This document shows positions 1 to 7,330 of a stretch of DNA of 12,288 bases, piece after piece. Made by a program: the position numbers and the translations under genes. The notes under the pieces are model-generated. The model was not told where the DNA came from, made no database searches, and saw only the letters and a program-made list of their open reading frames with translations. Within the stretch, counting starts at the first letter, position 1, and the number at the start of each line of letters is the position of its first letter. The stretch comes from Nocardioides sp. (GTDB taxonomy: Bacteria > Actinomycetota > Actinomycetes > Propionibacteriales > Nocardioidaceae). The stretch lies in the NCBI GenBank assembly GCA_003519585.1, contig DOWL01000190.1, positions 14,943-27,230 of the forward strand. The letters are read 5' to 3'.

Positions 1-290
1 GCTGCGCACAGGGTCACGAGTTCGAGATCACGATGTCGGTCGAGGCCGACATCCCCGCGGTCTGGGAGTGCCCGCGCTGCGGTGCCGAGGCCGAGAGCAC
101 GGCCGGGATCGAGCGCGAGGTCAAGGCCGAGAAGCCGGTCCGCACGCACTGGGACATGTTGCTCGAGCGCCGCTCGGAGAAGGAGCTCGAGGTCATCCTC
201 AAGGAGCGTCTGGAGCTGCTGCGTGGCGGCGAGATCGGCCCCGCCCATCTGCACCGCGCCAACCAGAAGAAGCGCCGCGCGTCAGCGTAG
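1..290 (+). CDS. rbpA: RNA polymerase-binding protein RbpA (5' end outside the window)
   Basis: RbpA is an actinobacterial transcription factor that binds the principal sigma factor and RNA polymerase and stabilises the open promoter complex. The first whole codon is at base 3 and the frame runs to TAG at 288-290, giving the last 95 residues. It opens inside the zinc-ribbon core: a Cys and His in CAQGH, then WECPRCG, together resembling the C-x3-H...C-x2-C zinc site of Streptomyces-type RbpA. The sigma-interacting end follows, with the very conserved THWDMLLERRSEKELEVIL. The tail after LELLRGG is basic (NQKKRRASA). An ATG at 33 is internal, because homology continues upstream of it to the window edge. 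It converges on fxsA across a 123-bp gap. The family is certain; the missing start cannot be assessed. Confidence 0.96.
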   Translation, partial: CAQGHEFEITMSVEADIPAVWECPRCGAEAESTAGIEREVKAEKPVRTHWDMLLERRSEKELEVILKERLELLRGGEIGPAHLHRANQKKRRASA

Positions 291-333
291 GTCACCCCAG
301 GAGCCTCGGCTGCGGTGATCTCGACGCGCCCGT

Positions 334-356
334 CGCGACCTCGTCCCTCGGTCGCG
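334..356. terminator. possible hairpin terminator between convergent rbpA and fxsA
   Basis: Perfect 7-bp inverted repeat CGCGACC (334-340) and GGTCGCG (350-356) with a 9-nt loop. It lies 43 nt past the rbpA stop and 57 nt past the fxsA stop, so it could serve both. There is no T tract, as is common in GC-rich actinobacteria. In this base composition a 7-bp stem has some chance probability. The rest of 291-413 shows nothing else. Confidence 0.35.
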
Positions 357-413
357 GGGCTTGCTCGATCTTCGTGAGCCCACGCCGCTCGCTCGTTTCT
401 CGCGATCGGCTGC

Positions 414-881
414 TCACTCATCCACCACCTCGCCCCGGATCACCGGCCCGTCGGGGCCGGGACCGGGGCGTCGTGCCTCTCCGCCCGGTCCGAGGACCAC
501 GATCCGGCTGGCCACCACGCGGGTCAGGATCCGGCGGAAGAACGGCCTGGTGAACGGCAGGATGATCAGGATTCCGAACGCGTCGGTGACGAACCCGGGC
601 GCGAGCATCAGGGTGCCGCCGATCAGGATCAAGGCGCCGTCGGCGAGTTCGCGGGCCGGCATCCGGCCGTTGTCGAGGGAGTCGCGCAGTCCTTGGAATG
701 CTCGCGACCCCTGGTGCTTGATCAGCCAGGTGCCGAGGATCGAGTCGAGGATCAGCAGCAGGATCGTCCACCACGGCCCGATCGCCTTGCCGACCTGGAT
801 GATCACATAGATCTCAACCAGGGGGACGAGGATGAACAGGGCGAACAGCAGCCAGCCGAACGCCGACCGGCGCCGCGCCAT
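414..881 (-). CDS. fxsA: FxsA family membrane protein
   Basis: A 155-residue inner-membrane protein of the FxsA family. The E. coli member, when overproduced, relieves exclusion of phage T7 by F plasmids; the normal cell role is unknown. Three hydrophobic stretches are visible: one starting at LLFALFILVPLVEIYVIIQV, one at WWTILLLILDSILGTWLI, and one spanning ALILIGGTLMLAPGF to ILIILPF. The family signatures LVEIYVIIQVG, GTWLIKHQG and LAPGFVTDAFG are present, and the C-terminus is a Gly/Pro/Arg-rich cytoplasmic tail. I chose the ATG at 881 (start MARRRSAFGW) over one 39 nt upstream: GGGA lies 6 nt before it, it leaves a 16-nt gap to the ppm1 stop instead of an overlap, and homology begins there. 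It is the last gene of the lnt-ppm1-fxsA operon. Confidence 0.9.
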   Translation of the reverse strand: MARRRSAFGWLLFALFILVPLVEIYVIIQVGKAIGPWWTILLLILDSILGTWLIKHQGSRAFQGLRDSLDNGRMPARELADGALILIGGTLMLAPGFVTDAFGILIILPFTRPFFRRILTRVVASRIVVLGPGGEARRPGPGPDGPVIRGEVVDE

Positions 882-897
882 CAGCGATCCCGGCCCA

Positions 898-1662
898 TCA
901 GCGATCCCGACGCAGCGCACGTAGGAGCTGCTCCTTGCGCTCGCGCAGCCCCCACCTGGTGATCCGGCGCAGCGACTCGGTGGCCACGGCGCCGCTCATC
1001 TTGGAGTCACCGCGGACCCGCTCCACGAACTCGATGGGCACCTCGCGCACGGTCAGCCCCGCGCGGAGGCAGCGGGTGACCAGGTCGGTCTGGAAGACAT
1101 AGCCGGTGGACTCCACCGAGGCCAGGTCGATCTTCTCGAGGGCGCTGCGCCGGAAGACCCGGAAGCCGGCGGTCGCGTCGCGGACCGAGATCCCGAGCAG
1201 CAGCCGGACGTAGAGGTTGCCGCCGCGCGAGAGGGCCTCGCGGCGCAGCGGCCAGTTGACCACCGACCCGCCCGGGATCCAGCGGGAGCCGATCACCAGG
1301 TCGGCGTCGACCAGCGCCTCGAGCAGCCGATGGAGCTGCTCGGGCTGGTGCGAGCCGTCGGCGTCCATCTCCCCGACCACGTCGTACCCGGCCTCGAGCG
1401 CCCAGGCGAAGCCGGCGAGGTACGCCGCACCGAGGCCGCCCTTGCCGGCCCGGTGCAGGACGTGCACGGCGGGATCGGCGGTGGCCAACTCGCTGGCGAG
1501 CGCTCCCGTACCGTCCGGCGAGTTGTCGTCGACGACGAGCACGTCCACCGACGGCTGGGCGGCACGCAGCCGGCCGATGACCCACCCCAGGTTGTCGGCC
1601 TCGTTGTAGGTCGGCACGACCATCACGACTCGACCCAATGCGTCGTGGGAGGACTCGTTCAT
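898..1662 (-). CDS. ppm1: polyprenol monophosphomannose synthase (GT2 family)
   Basis: A 254-residue GT-A glycosyltransferase of the dolichol-phosphate mannose synthase type. It moves mannose from GDP-mannose to polyprenyl phosphate at the inner membrane face, supplying mannose for lipoglycans and protein O-mannosylation. Visible signatures: VVPTYNEADNL near residues 15-25, VVDDNSPDGTG at 43-53, the metal-binding MDADGSHQPEQL at 99-110, DATAGFRVFRRS at 162-173, and ERVRGDSKMSG at 214-224. There is no C-terminal membrane anchor, so it is the short soluble type (like mycobacterial Ppm1 domain D1). It overlaps lnt by ATGA and has GGGAGGG 2 nt before ATG. In mycobacteria both activities are fused in one protein; here they are separate but translationally coupled. 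Sugar specificity is inferred from family and operon. Confidence 0.93.
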   Translation of the reverse strand: MNESSHDALGRVVMVVPTYNEADNLGWVIGRLRAAQPSVDVLVVDDNSPDGTGALASELATADPAVHVLHRAGKGGLGAAYLAGFAWALEAGYDVVGEMDADGSHQPEQLHRLLEALVDADLVIGSRWIPGGSVVNWPLRREALSRGGNLYVRLLLGISVRDATAGFRVFRRSALEKIDLASVESTGYVFQTDLVTRCLRAGLTVREVPIEFVERVRGDSKMSGAVATESLRRITRWGLRERKEQLLRALRRDR

Positions 1663-3242
1663 GGCCCTCCCACTGGCGACGGCTCCGACGGCTCCGACGG
1701 CTCGAACTCCTCGGGCGCCGCGGCACTCGCGGCATCCTGTTGCCGACGACGATACGGGAGCAGCACGAGCAGCATGCCGAGGATCGCCAACCCGGCGGCG
1801 ATTCGTCCGGTCCAGGGCCCGAGCCGGACCGCCGGCGTAAGGGCGTCGGTCAGACCCACCTGTTGCTGGAGCACCGCCTGGGTGCGGATGTCGGCGGTCT
1901 CCATGACCTGCCCGTCCGGCGCGATGATCCCGGACACGCCGTTGGTGGTCGCCACCGCCACCCAGCGACCGGTCTCCATCGCCCGGAGCCGGGTGATCGC
2001 GAACTGCTGGTCGATCTGATCGGTGTGGATGAACGTCGCCTGACTGCTCTGCACCACCAACAGTTCGGCGCCGTTGCGCAACTGGGCCTGCAGGCCGTCG
2101 TCGTAGGCGATGTCGAAGCAGATCGCGTCGGCGACCGGCACTCCGCCGATGTCCAGCGGCTCGCGCCTGGTCCCGCTGAGCATGTCGCGGCCCACTTCGC
2201 GCAGTCGGTCGAAGAAGTTGTACTTGAGGAAGACCGAGCGCAGCGGGATGTACTCACCGAACGGGACCGGGTGCCACTTGGTGTACCGGTCGCCGGCTCC
2301 CGTCTCCGGGTCCCAGACGATCCCTTGGTTGAGCACCTGGTTCTCGCCGCCGTCCACGATCGCACCGACCAGGATGGGCACCTGGATGGCGGAGCTGGCG
2401 GCCCAGATGCCGGAGTTGGTCTCGCCGTCGTTGAAGGGGTCGACGGCGGTGGAGTTCTCGGGCCAGAGCACCAGATCGGGCCGGTCCACCTCGCCGGTGT
2501 CCACCCGCCTGGCCAGGTCGACCGTCGCGTCGACCTGGTTCTGGGTGACCTGCCGGTAGTCGTAGAGGATGTCGTCCCCGTTGCCTGGGACGTCGCCCTG
2601 GACCGCGGCAACGGTGAGGTGGCCCTCAGCGTGCGCCTGCCATGGAGCCAGCACCGGTACGGCGAGCAGCCCGCACAGCGCGACGAGGCACACAGCGGCC
2701 GCCTTCCGGCCGCCCTGGGCGGGCTTCAGGCCGGCGACCGGACCGCCGATCAGCCACGCCAGGAGCGCACCCAGCAGTGCGAGAAGGAAGCTGACGCCGA
2801 CGGCGCCGACGTAGGGCAGCGCGTCGGCGATAGGTGTATCCACCACGGCGAATGCGAGTCGCCCCCACGGCATCCCGCCCAGCGGCCAACCGCTCCGGAC
2901 CACCTCCATGGTCGTCCAGGCCGCCGCGAACCACAGCGGCCAGAGCCGATGGCGCTGGAGCAGGGCCGACGCCGAGCCGAGGGCGGCGTAGAAGAGCGTC
3001 TCGAGCGTCGCCAGGGCCAGCCAGGCGCTCACGCCGACCGCGCGCATCCAGAAGATGTGGGCGAAGTAGAAGGCCGCACCGAAGGCGAGCCCCACGACGA
3101 AGGCGCGGCGCAGAGTCAGCCCCCGCGTGGTCAGCACGAAGCCTGCCACGGCCACCGGGATCACCCAGGCGACCGCGACCGGTTCGAACGCCACGGAGAG
3201 CAGCAGCCCCGCACACGCCGCGAGGAGGCTCCGCCTCAGCAC
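1659..3242 (-). CDS. lnt: apolipoprotein N-acyltransferase
   Basis: A 527-residue integral membrane nitrilase-family enzyme that adds the third acyl chain to the N-terminal cysteine of lipoproteins, on the outer face of the membrane. Residues 1-200 hold several hydrophobic segments. The nitrilase domain covers about 208-460 and shows the expected triad: E262 in LWPENS, K322 in YTKWHPVPFGEY, and C375 in DAICFDIAY. A last hydrophobic segment sits at about 478-496, followed by an acidic tail with repeated PSE (FEPSEPSEPSP). The start is GTG at 3242; an in-frame TAG lies four codons upstream, so no earlier start exists. No Shine-Dalgarno sequence is visible, but a TAGTTT hexamer ends 6 nt before the GTG, suggesting a leaderless message. 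It heads the lnt-ppm1-fxsA operon. Confidence 0.94.
   Translation of the reverse strand: MLRRSLLAACAGLLLSVAFEPVAVAWVIPVAVAGFVLTTRGLTLRRAFVVGLAFGAAFYFAHIFWMRAVGVSAWLALATLETLFYAALGSASALLQRHRLWPLWFAAAWTTMEVVRSGWPLGGMPWGRLAFAVVDTPIADALPYVGAVGVSFLLALLGALLAWLIGGPVAGLKPAQGGRKAAAVCLVALCGLLAVPVLAPWQAHAEGHLTVAAVQGDVPGNGDDILYDYRQVTQNQVDATVDLARRVDTGEVDRPDLVLWPENSTAVDPFNDGETNSGIWAASSAIQVPILVGAIVDGGENQVLNQGIVWDPETGAGDRYTKWHPVPFGEYIPLRSVFLKYNFFDRLREVGRDMLSGTRREPLDIGGVPVADAICFDIAYDDGLQAQLRNGAELLVVQSSQATFIHTDQIDQQFAITRLRAMETGRWVAVATTNGVSGIIAPDGQVMETADIRTQAVLQQQVGLTDALTPAVRLGPWTGRIAAGLAILGMLLVLLPYRRRQQDAASAAAPEEFEPSEPSEPSPVGGP
1678..1704. repeat. 9-bp tandem repeat encoding PSE repeats at the Lnt C-terminus
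   Basis: About three units of the 9-mer GGCTCCGAC (exact at 1681-1689 and 1690-1698, partial on both sides). On the minus strand this encodes the low-complexity Glu-Pro-Ser tail of Lnt, just before the ATGA junction with ppm1. In-frame unit length means copy changes would not shift the frame. Confidence 0.7.
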
Positions 3243-3248
3243 AGCCCA

Positions 3249-3254
3249 AAACTA
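3249..3254 (-). promoter_or_regulatory. candidate -10 element for lnt (leaderless)
   Basis: On the minus strand the hexamer TAGTTT (TANNNT type) is followed by exactly 6 nt and then the lnt GTG, so transcription would start at or next to the start codon. No convincing -35 TTGACN is seen at 17-18 bp. That region is occupied by the 14-bp tandem repeat. Confidence 0.5.
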
Positions 3255-3257
3255 CTG

Positions 3258-3285
3258 GAGCAGCAGAAGGCGAGCAGCAGAAGGC
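3258..3285. repeat. 14-bp perfect tandem duplication in the lnt promoter region
   Basis: GAGCAGCAGAAGGC occurs twice without a gap (3258-3271 and 3272-3285). It lies at about -16 to -43 relative to the presumed lnt transcription start, covering the -35 position. Confidence 0.85.
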
Positions 3286-3536
3286 CGGAGGGGTCCCACT
3301 CGACTTCGGTCCAGCCTGGTACGCGACCGGCTGCCGCGGTCAGGCTGTTGTCTAGGGCGAGCGGACCCCTCCGTGCCCTGCTCTCGCGGTGAACTCCGGA
3401 ACCGGGGTCGCCTGGTCGACAGGGATGGCACGTCACCCGTGACCCGACCGACCCTGAGGACCGGCGCTCGTGCCGCGATCTGCATGAGCGGACTCGGGCT
3501 ACCCAACTCCCCTGGGCGCTTCTCGTCAACACCCTG

Positions 3537-3570
3537 CTGACCTGCGAAGACACGCGAAGGCGCAGGTCAG
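3537..3570 (-). terminator. 10-bp stem-loop downstream of kal, probable terminator
   Basis: Perfect inverted repeat CTGACCTGCG (3537-3546) and CGCAGGTCAG (3561-3570) with a 14-nt loop. It is 44 nt past the kal stop and well away from lnt, so ending the lysine operon is the simplest role. There is no T tract on either strand. Confidence 0.55.
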
Positions 3571-3590
3571 GAGCCACGCGAAGTTCACGG

Positions 3591-3607
3591 GAAATTCATG
3601 GAATTTC
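3591..3607. repeat. AT-rich 7-bp palindrome after the kal stop
   Basis: GAAATTC, 3-nt centre ATG, GAATTTC: perfect arms in an unusually AT-rich patch for this genome. It begins 6 nt past the kal stop codon. It could be part of the operon end structure or a protein-binding site; the sequence does not decide. Confidence 0.6.
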
Positions 3608-3613
3608 TGGGCG

Positions 3614-4021
3614 CTACGGCGTGTCGCGGGTCTGCGGCGGCACCACCACGGTGCCGGTGGCCGTCGTCGCCACGAGCGGCGCGTCGAGCATCCGTGCCGC
3701 TCCCGGTCGCTCGTCGCTCGGCTCACCCCGGCCGACCACTCGGACCACCAGGTCCAGGGTGCGCGAACGGGTCCCGACCCGGGTCAGCGTGCAGACGATC
3801 TCGAGGACGTCACCGGCGCGCACCGGCTCGCGGAACTGCACGTCGGCGTACGACGCGAACAGCCCCTCGTCGCCGTCGGTGACGATGCACATCTCGGTCG
3901 CGACGTCGCCGAAGAGCTTCATGGAGTAAGCCCCGTCGACCAGGTTGCCCGCGTAGTGGGCGTCGGAGTAGGGCACGTAGCGCCGGTGGGTCACGGTGGT
4001 GCCGACCTCGGCGGCGGTCAC
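3614..4021 (-). CDS. kal: 3-aminobutyryl-CoA ammonia-lyase
   Basis: A 135-residue hotdog-fold enzyme that removes ammonia from L-3-aminobutyryl-CoA to give crotonyl-CoA, the last dedicated step of the beta-lysine route. The family signature is clear: SDAHYAGNLVDGAYSMKLFGDVATEM at residues 19-44 and the TDGDEGLFASY stretch at 48-58, both very like Kal of lysine fermenters. Then follows the hotdog strand region VRAGDVLEI. Start is GTG at 4021, overlapping the kamE stop as GTGA, with GAGG about 7 nt upstream. It is the last gene of kdd-kamD-kamE-kal. The C-terminal 15-20 residues are low-complexity (TTATGTVVVPPQ). A generic hotdog thioesterase is the alternative, but the signature and operon make Kal very likely. 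Confidence 0.9.
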   Translation of the reverse strand: MTAAEVGTTVTHRRYVPYSDAHYAGNLVDGAYSMKLFGDVATEMCIVTDGDEGLFASYADVQFREPVRAGDVLEIVCTLTRVGTRSRTLDLVVRVVGRGEPSDERPGAARMLDAPLVATTATGTVVVPPQTRDTP

Positions 4022-4758
4022 GCGGCGACCTCGGCTGGGGCCAGCCGGTGCACGAGGAACGACGCCACCTCACCAGGCGTGGTGCCGCGGGTGAAGACCC
4101 GGTCGACACCGAGCTCGCCCGCCATCGTCTCGTCGAAACGAGGCCCGCCGACGATCAGGAGCGGGCGTCGGTCCTCGGGGTAGGCCTCCCGGAAGGCCGC
4201 CGACATCTCGCGGGTGTTCAGCAGGTGCGCATCCCGCTGCGTGACCACCTGCGAAACGAGCACGGCGTCGGCCTTCTCGGCCCGGGCACGATCCACGAGC
4301 TGGGGCACGGAGACCTGGGCGCCGAGATTGACGACCTTGAGTTCGCGGTAGTACTCGAGCCCCTTCTCCCCCGCGAACCCCTTGATGTTCATAATCGCGT
4401 CGATCCCGACGGTGTGGGCGTCGGTGCCGATGCAGCCGCCGACCACCACGAGCCGGCGCCGCAGCCCGCGCTTGATGGCGGCATTGACCTCCTTGGGGGT
4501 CAGCAGCGGGTAGTCGCGCTCCACGACCTCGACCTGGCTGGTGTCGATGAGATGGTTGACCCGGCCGTACACCACGAAGAACGTGAAGTCCGGACCCATC
4601 GCCTTGCTGTGCACGACCAGCGCCGGGTCCATGCCCATCTTGTTGGCCAGCTGCACCGCGGCTCCCTCGGCCACTTTCGAGTGGGCCACGGGCAGGGTGA
4701 AGCTCAGCTGCACCATCCCGTCGCCGGTCGTGTCGCCGTAGGGACGAACGATGGTCAC
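4018..4758 (-). CDS. kamE: beta-lysine 5,6-aminomutase, beta (cobalamin-binding) subunit
   Basis: A 246-residue small subunit of lysine 5,6-aminomutase, which binds adenosylcobalamin and also supplies the lysine that holds PLP. With KamD it moves the terminal amino group of beta-lysine from C6 to C5. The B12 motif is intact: DAHTVGIDAIMNIKG, with H115 as cobalt ligand and K126 eleven residues later, the same spacing as H133/K144 of the clostridial enzyme. The Rossmann-like B12 domain continues with VVNLGAQVS, ADAVLVSQVVTQ and LLIVGGPRF. Start is GTG at 4758, overlapping kamD's stop (GTGA), with GAGGAGG 4 nt upstream. A much longer frame open to 5856 is only the shadow of kamD in another frame. 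Confidence 0.95.
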   Translation of the reverse strand: MTIVRPYGDTTGDGMVQLSFTLPVAHSKVAEGAAVQLANKMGMDPALVVHSKAMGPDFTFFVVYGRVNHLIDTSQVEVVERDYPLLTPKEVNAAIKRGLRRRLVVVGGCIGTDAHTVGIDAIMNIKGFAGEKGLEYYRELKVVNLGAQVSVPQLVDRARAEKADAVLVSQVVTQRDAHLLNTREMSAAFREAYPEDRRPLLIVGGPRFDETMAGELGVDRVFTRGTTPGEVASFLVHRLAPAEVAA

Positions 4759-6317
4759 GGTGCCTCCTCGAGCAGCTCGCTGGCCGGGTTGTAGTACGCG
4801 CTCGACTTGCGCGCGACGCCGTCGAGGCCGCGACCGGCGTCGGCCGGGCGGCGCATCAGGCCGAAGGTGCCGTCGGCGATGGCATTGAGCAGGCCGTCGT
4901 CGACGATGGCGTCGAGCAGGTCGACCGTCTCCGCGAGCACCTGCTTGGCGCGGGTGGCGATGAACCCGTCGGGCGCGGGACGGAAGTCCTCGTGCAGGTC
5001 GCCCGTGGCGTCGAGCACGTAGCGGACGTTCTGCAGTGCGATGTCGCGGTCGGACAGCCACGGGGTGACGACGGCCTCGGTCATCATCCCCACCAGCAGG
5101 ATGCCCTGGCCGGTGAGCGAGCCCACGAGGTTGAAGAAGCCGTCGAGCAGGTTGCCCCGGAACACGTCTCCGGTCATGTGCCGCGTGGGCGGCATCCACT
5201 TCAGCGGCGCATTCGGAAAGAGCTCGCGGGCCAGCAGGGCGTGCGCGAGCTCCAATCGGAAGGAGTTCGGCAGGTCCGGGTCGATCTCGAACGCATGGCC
5301 GAGACCGAGCTGCCAGTCCTCGAGCCCGGCCTCCTTCGCGAAGTACTCGTTGAGCAGTTGGCTGGTCGTTACCGTGTGCGCCGCCTCGACCGCATCGGCC
5401 GTGGTGAGGTAGTTGTCCTCGCCGGTGTTGATGATGATCCCGGCCCGGGCATGGACCTGGCGGCTGAACCGCTGGTCGACGAAGGTGCGGACGGGGTTGA
5501 TGTCGCGGAACAGGATCCCGTACATCGAGTCGTTGAGCATCATGTCGAGCCGCTCGAGCCCGGCAAGCGTGGCGATCTCCGGCATGCACAGGCCGGAGGC
5601 GTAGTTGGTCAACCGCACGTAGCGGCCCAGCTCGGCGCTCGACTCGTCGAGCGCGGCCCGCATCAGCCGGAAGTTCTCCTGGGTGGCGTAGGTGCCGGCG
5701 AACCCCTCCCGGGTCGCGCCCTCGGGCACGTAGTCGAGGAGGCTCTGGCCGGTGGACCTGATCACCGCGATCACGTCGGCGCCCTCGCGTGCGGCCTGCT
5801 GGGCCTGCGGGATGTCCTCCATGATGTCGCCGGTCGCGACGATGAGATAGATCCATGGCGTGCGCGGAGCGTCGCCGTGCTTGCGGATCAGCCTCTCACG
5901 CTCACGACGGCGCGAGTCGATGCGCTTGATCCCCGCGCCCACCTGCTTGCGAGCCGCGGCCCGCGCCCGCATCGCGTCGCGGCCCTCGGGCAGCCGGAAG
6001 GTGACCGACCCGGCGCCGGCCTTCTGCGCCAGGGTGGCCAGGTCCTCGGCTTCGTGCCGGACCAGCGCATCCCACACCGGAAGCGCGATCCCGTGCTCGA
6101 GTCCGACGTCCGCGCGTACGACGTCGAGCAGGCGGTTCGCCCACGGGATGCCGTCGCCGTCGGCGCCTTCGAGGCCGGCCATCCGGAGCGTCGCCCGCTC
6201 GACGCTGACCGTGGTGTGCTGGCGGGCCAGGTCGACGATCGGCTTCCCGGCCTTGCGCGCGAGGCTGCGGGCCTTGCGAACGGTGACCGGATCGAGGTCG
6301 AGCTTGCCGCGGGCCAT
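4755..6317 (-). CDS. kamD: beta-lysine 5,6-aminomutase, alpha subunit
   Basis: The 520-residue large subunit of lysine 5,6-aminomutase (clostridial KamD is about 516), forming the TIM-barrel active site that acts with KamE, adenosylcobalamin and PLP. Highly conserved blocks: TTVSVERATLRMAG at 35-48, IRSTGQSLLDYVPEGAT at 186-202, GTYATQENFRLMR at 208-220, YASGLCMPEIA at 239-249, LNDSMYGILFRDIN at 261-274, IIINTGEDNYLTTADA at 294-309, GLGHAFEIDPDLPN at 338-351, and APLKWMPPTRHMTG at 370-383. All look intact. Start is ATG at 6317, sharing one base with the kdd stop (TGATG), with GGAGG 5 nt upstream. The tight overlaps with kdd and kamE imply coupled translation and matched subunit amounts. Confidence 0.96.
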   Translation of the reverse strand: MARGKLDLDPVTVRKARSLARKAGKPIVDLARQHTTVSVERATLRMAGLEGADGDGIPWANRLLDVVRADVGLEHGIALPVWDALVRHEAEDLATLAQKAGAGSVTFRLPEGRDAMRARAAARKQVGAGIKRIDSRRRERERLIRKHGDAPRTPWIYLIVATGDIMEDIPQAQQAAREGADVIAVIRSTGQSLLDYVPEGATREGFAGTYATQENFRLMRAALDESSAELGRYVRLTNYASGLCMPEIATLAGLERLDMMLNDSMYGILFRDINPVRTFVDQRFSRQVHARAGIIINTGEDNYLTTADAVEAAHTVTTSQLLNEYFAKEAGLEDWQLGLGHAFEIDPDLPNSFRLELAHALLARELFPNAPLKWMPPTRHMTGDVFRGNLLDGFFNLVGSLTGQGILLVGMMTEAVVTPWLSDRDIALQNVRYVLDATGDLHEDFRPAPDGFIATRAKQVLAETVDLLDAIVDDGLLNAIADGTFGLMRRPADAGRGLDGVARKSSAYYNPASELLEEAP

Positions 6318-7330
6318 CAGAGCCTCCGCTCGAACAGCGAGCGCACGCCCGCGTCCTGGCGGACCAGGTCGACGGCGTACGCGGCGTGGCCGGGGACGTA
6401 GCCGTTGCCGATCAGCATCGTCACGTCAGCGGCGAGCCCCTCTGCACCGAGGGCCGCGGCCGAGAATGAGGTGGCCATGCTGAAGAAGATGACGGTGCCG
6501 CCGGGCGCGGTGGAGAGCACAGCTCCACCTTCGCACCCTGGAACGTCGACGCACACCACTGTGACATCGGCGGGTGTGCCGATCGCGTCGCGGAGCTGGA
6601 TGGGTTCGCGCGCGTCGGCGACCACGACCTCATCGGCGACGCCCGCGTCACGGAGCAGTGCGGCCTCCGCCGCGTGGGGTACGACGCCCACCGTGCGCTT
6701 GGCTCCCGAGCGCCGGGCGGCGGCGAGGGAGAGCGATCCGGACTTGCCGGCCCCACCGATGACGGCGACCACCGGCGCGTCGTACTGCTCGACCACGCGG
6801 GCGGTCAGGGCGGGTGCGCCGCACACGTCCATGACGGCCAGTGCGAGCTCGGGCGCCAGGTCGTCGGGCAGGACGGCGGCGATCGAGCGCCCGAAGAGGA
6901 TGGCGTAGCCGTCGCACGGCACCTGCTCGGAACCGCCGTCCCAGCGCTGCAACCCGTCCTCGATGACCAGTGGCGTCAGGGTCAGCGACACCAGGGTCGC
7001 GACCCGGTCGCCCACCCGGAGCCCCAGCGGTGACTCGGGGCCGACTTCCTCGACCGTGCCGACCAACATGCCGCCGGAGCCGGTCTCGGGGTTCTGCATC
7101 TTGCCGCGCGTCGCGACGATCGCCAGGACGGCTTTCCGGACGGCGTCGCCATCGGCGTGGGTGCGCTCCAACTGCCGGAACGACGCGGCGTCGAGGTTGA
7201 GCCGCTCGACCCGGATCCGCACCTCGTCGGGCCACAGCTCGCGACGGGTGTCCAGCCGGTCGGCCGCCTGGGGCAGGACGACGCGGTCGTCGAGGACCCG
7301 GTGCAGTCCGGTCGGATCGGTGGCTGGCAC
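6317..7330 (-). CDS. kdd: L-erythro-3,5-diaminohexanoate dehydrogenase
   Basis: A 337-residue NAD(P)-dependent dehydrogenase that oxidatively deaminates 3,5-diaminohexanoate to 5-amino-3-oxohexanoate, releasing ammonia. It is built like a zinc-free medium-chain reductase: an N-terminal GroES-like part with GKMQNPETGSGGMLVGTVEEVG at 77-97 (a Kdd signature), then a Rossmann domain with VVAVIGGAGKSGSLSLAAAR at 187-206. Later blocks VVCVDVPGCEGGAVLS and FFSMATSFSAAALGAEG also fit the family. Start is GTG at 7330 with GAGGAG 5 nt upstream, a strong ribosome site that decides it. It is the first gene of kdd-kamD-kamE-kal and diverges from kamA. Cofactor preference (NAD or NADP) cannot be read safely. 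Confidence 0.93.
   Translation of the reverse strand: MPATDPTGLHRVLDDRVVLPQAADRLDTRRELWPDEVRIRVERLNLDAASFRQLERTHADGDAVRKAVLAIVATRGKMQNPETGSGGMLVGTVEEVGPESPLGLRVGDRVATLVSLTLTPLVIEDGLQRWDGGSEQVPCDGYAILFGRSIAAVLPDDLAPELALAVMDVCGAPALTARVVEQYDAPVVAVIGGAGKSGSLSLAAARRSGAKRTVGVVPHAAEAALLRDAGVADEVVVADAREPIQLRDAIGTPADVTVVCVDVPGCEGGAVLSTAPGGTVIFFSMATSFSAAALGAEGLAADVTMLIGNGYVPGHAAYAVDLVRQDAGVRSLFERRL

Larger units (their letters stand above)
3243..3613. other. 371-bp non-coding gap between lnt and kal
   Basis: This gap separates the start of lnt from the end of the kdd-kamDE-kal operon, both on the minus strand. Open frames on either strand here lack homology I recognise, have Arg/Ser-rich shadow composition, and run into neighbouring genes, so I annotate none. 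It contains the lnt -10 candidate, the 14-bp tandem repeat and two inverted repeats near the kal end. I see nothing definite in roughly 3290-3535. Confidence 0.6.

Noticed and set aside
1638..3392. 584-codon plus-strand open frame opposite lnt
   Set aside because: Antisense shadow of lnt in GC-rich DNA; His/Arg/Gly-rich with no recognisable domain, while lnt carries a full catalytic triad.
3236..3577. 113-codon minus-strand frame in the lnt-kal gap
   Set aside because: Overlaps the lnt start in another frame, is Arg/Ser-rich, has no homology I recognise and crosses the 10-bp stem-loop.
4759..5856. Long minus-strand open frame in front of KamE, suggesting a 612-residue protein
   Set aside because: It is the kamD gene read in another frame, with Arg/Pro/Ala-rich shadow composition. 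KamE homology begins at the GTG at 4758, which has a strong ribosome site.
4992..6401. 469-codon plus-strand open frame opposite kamD
   Set aside because: Shadow of kamD with no motif; kamD is conserved along its full length.
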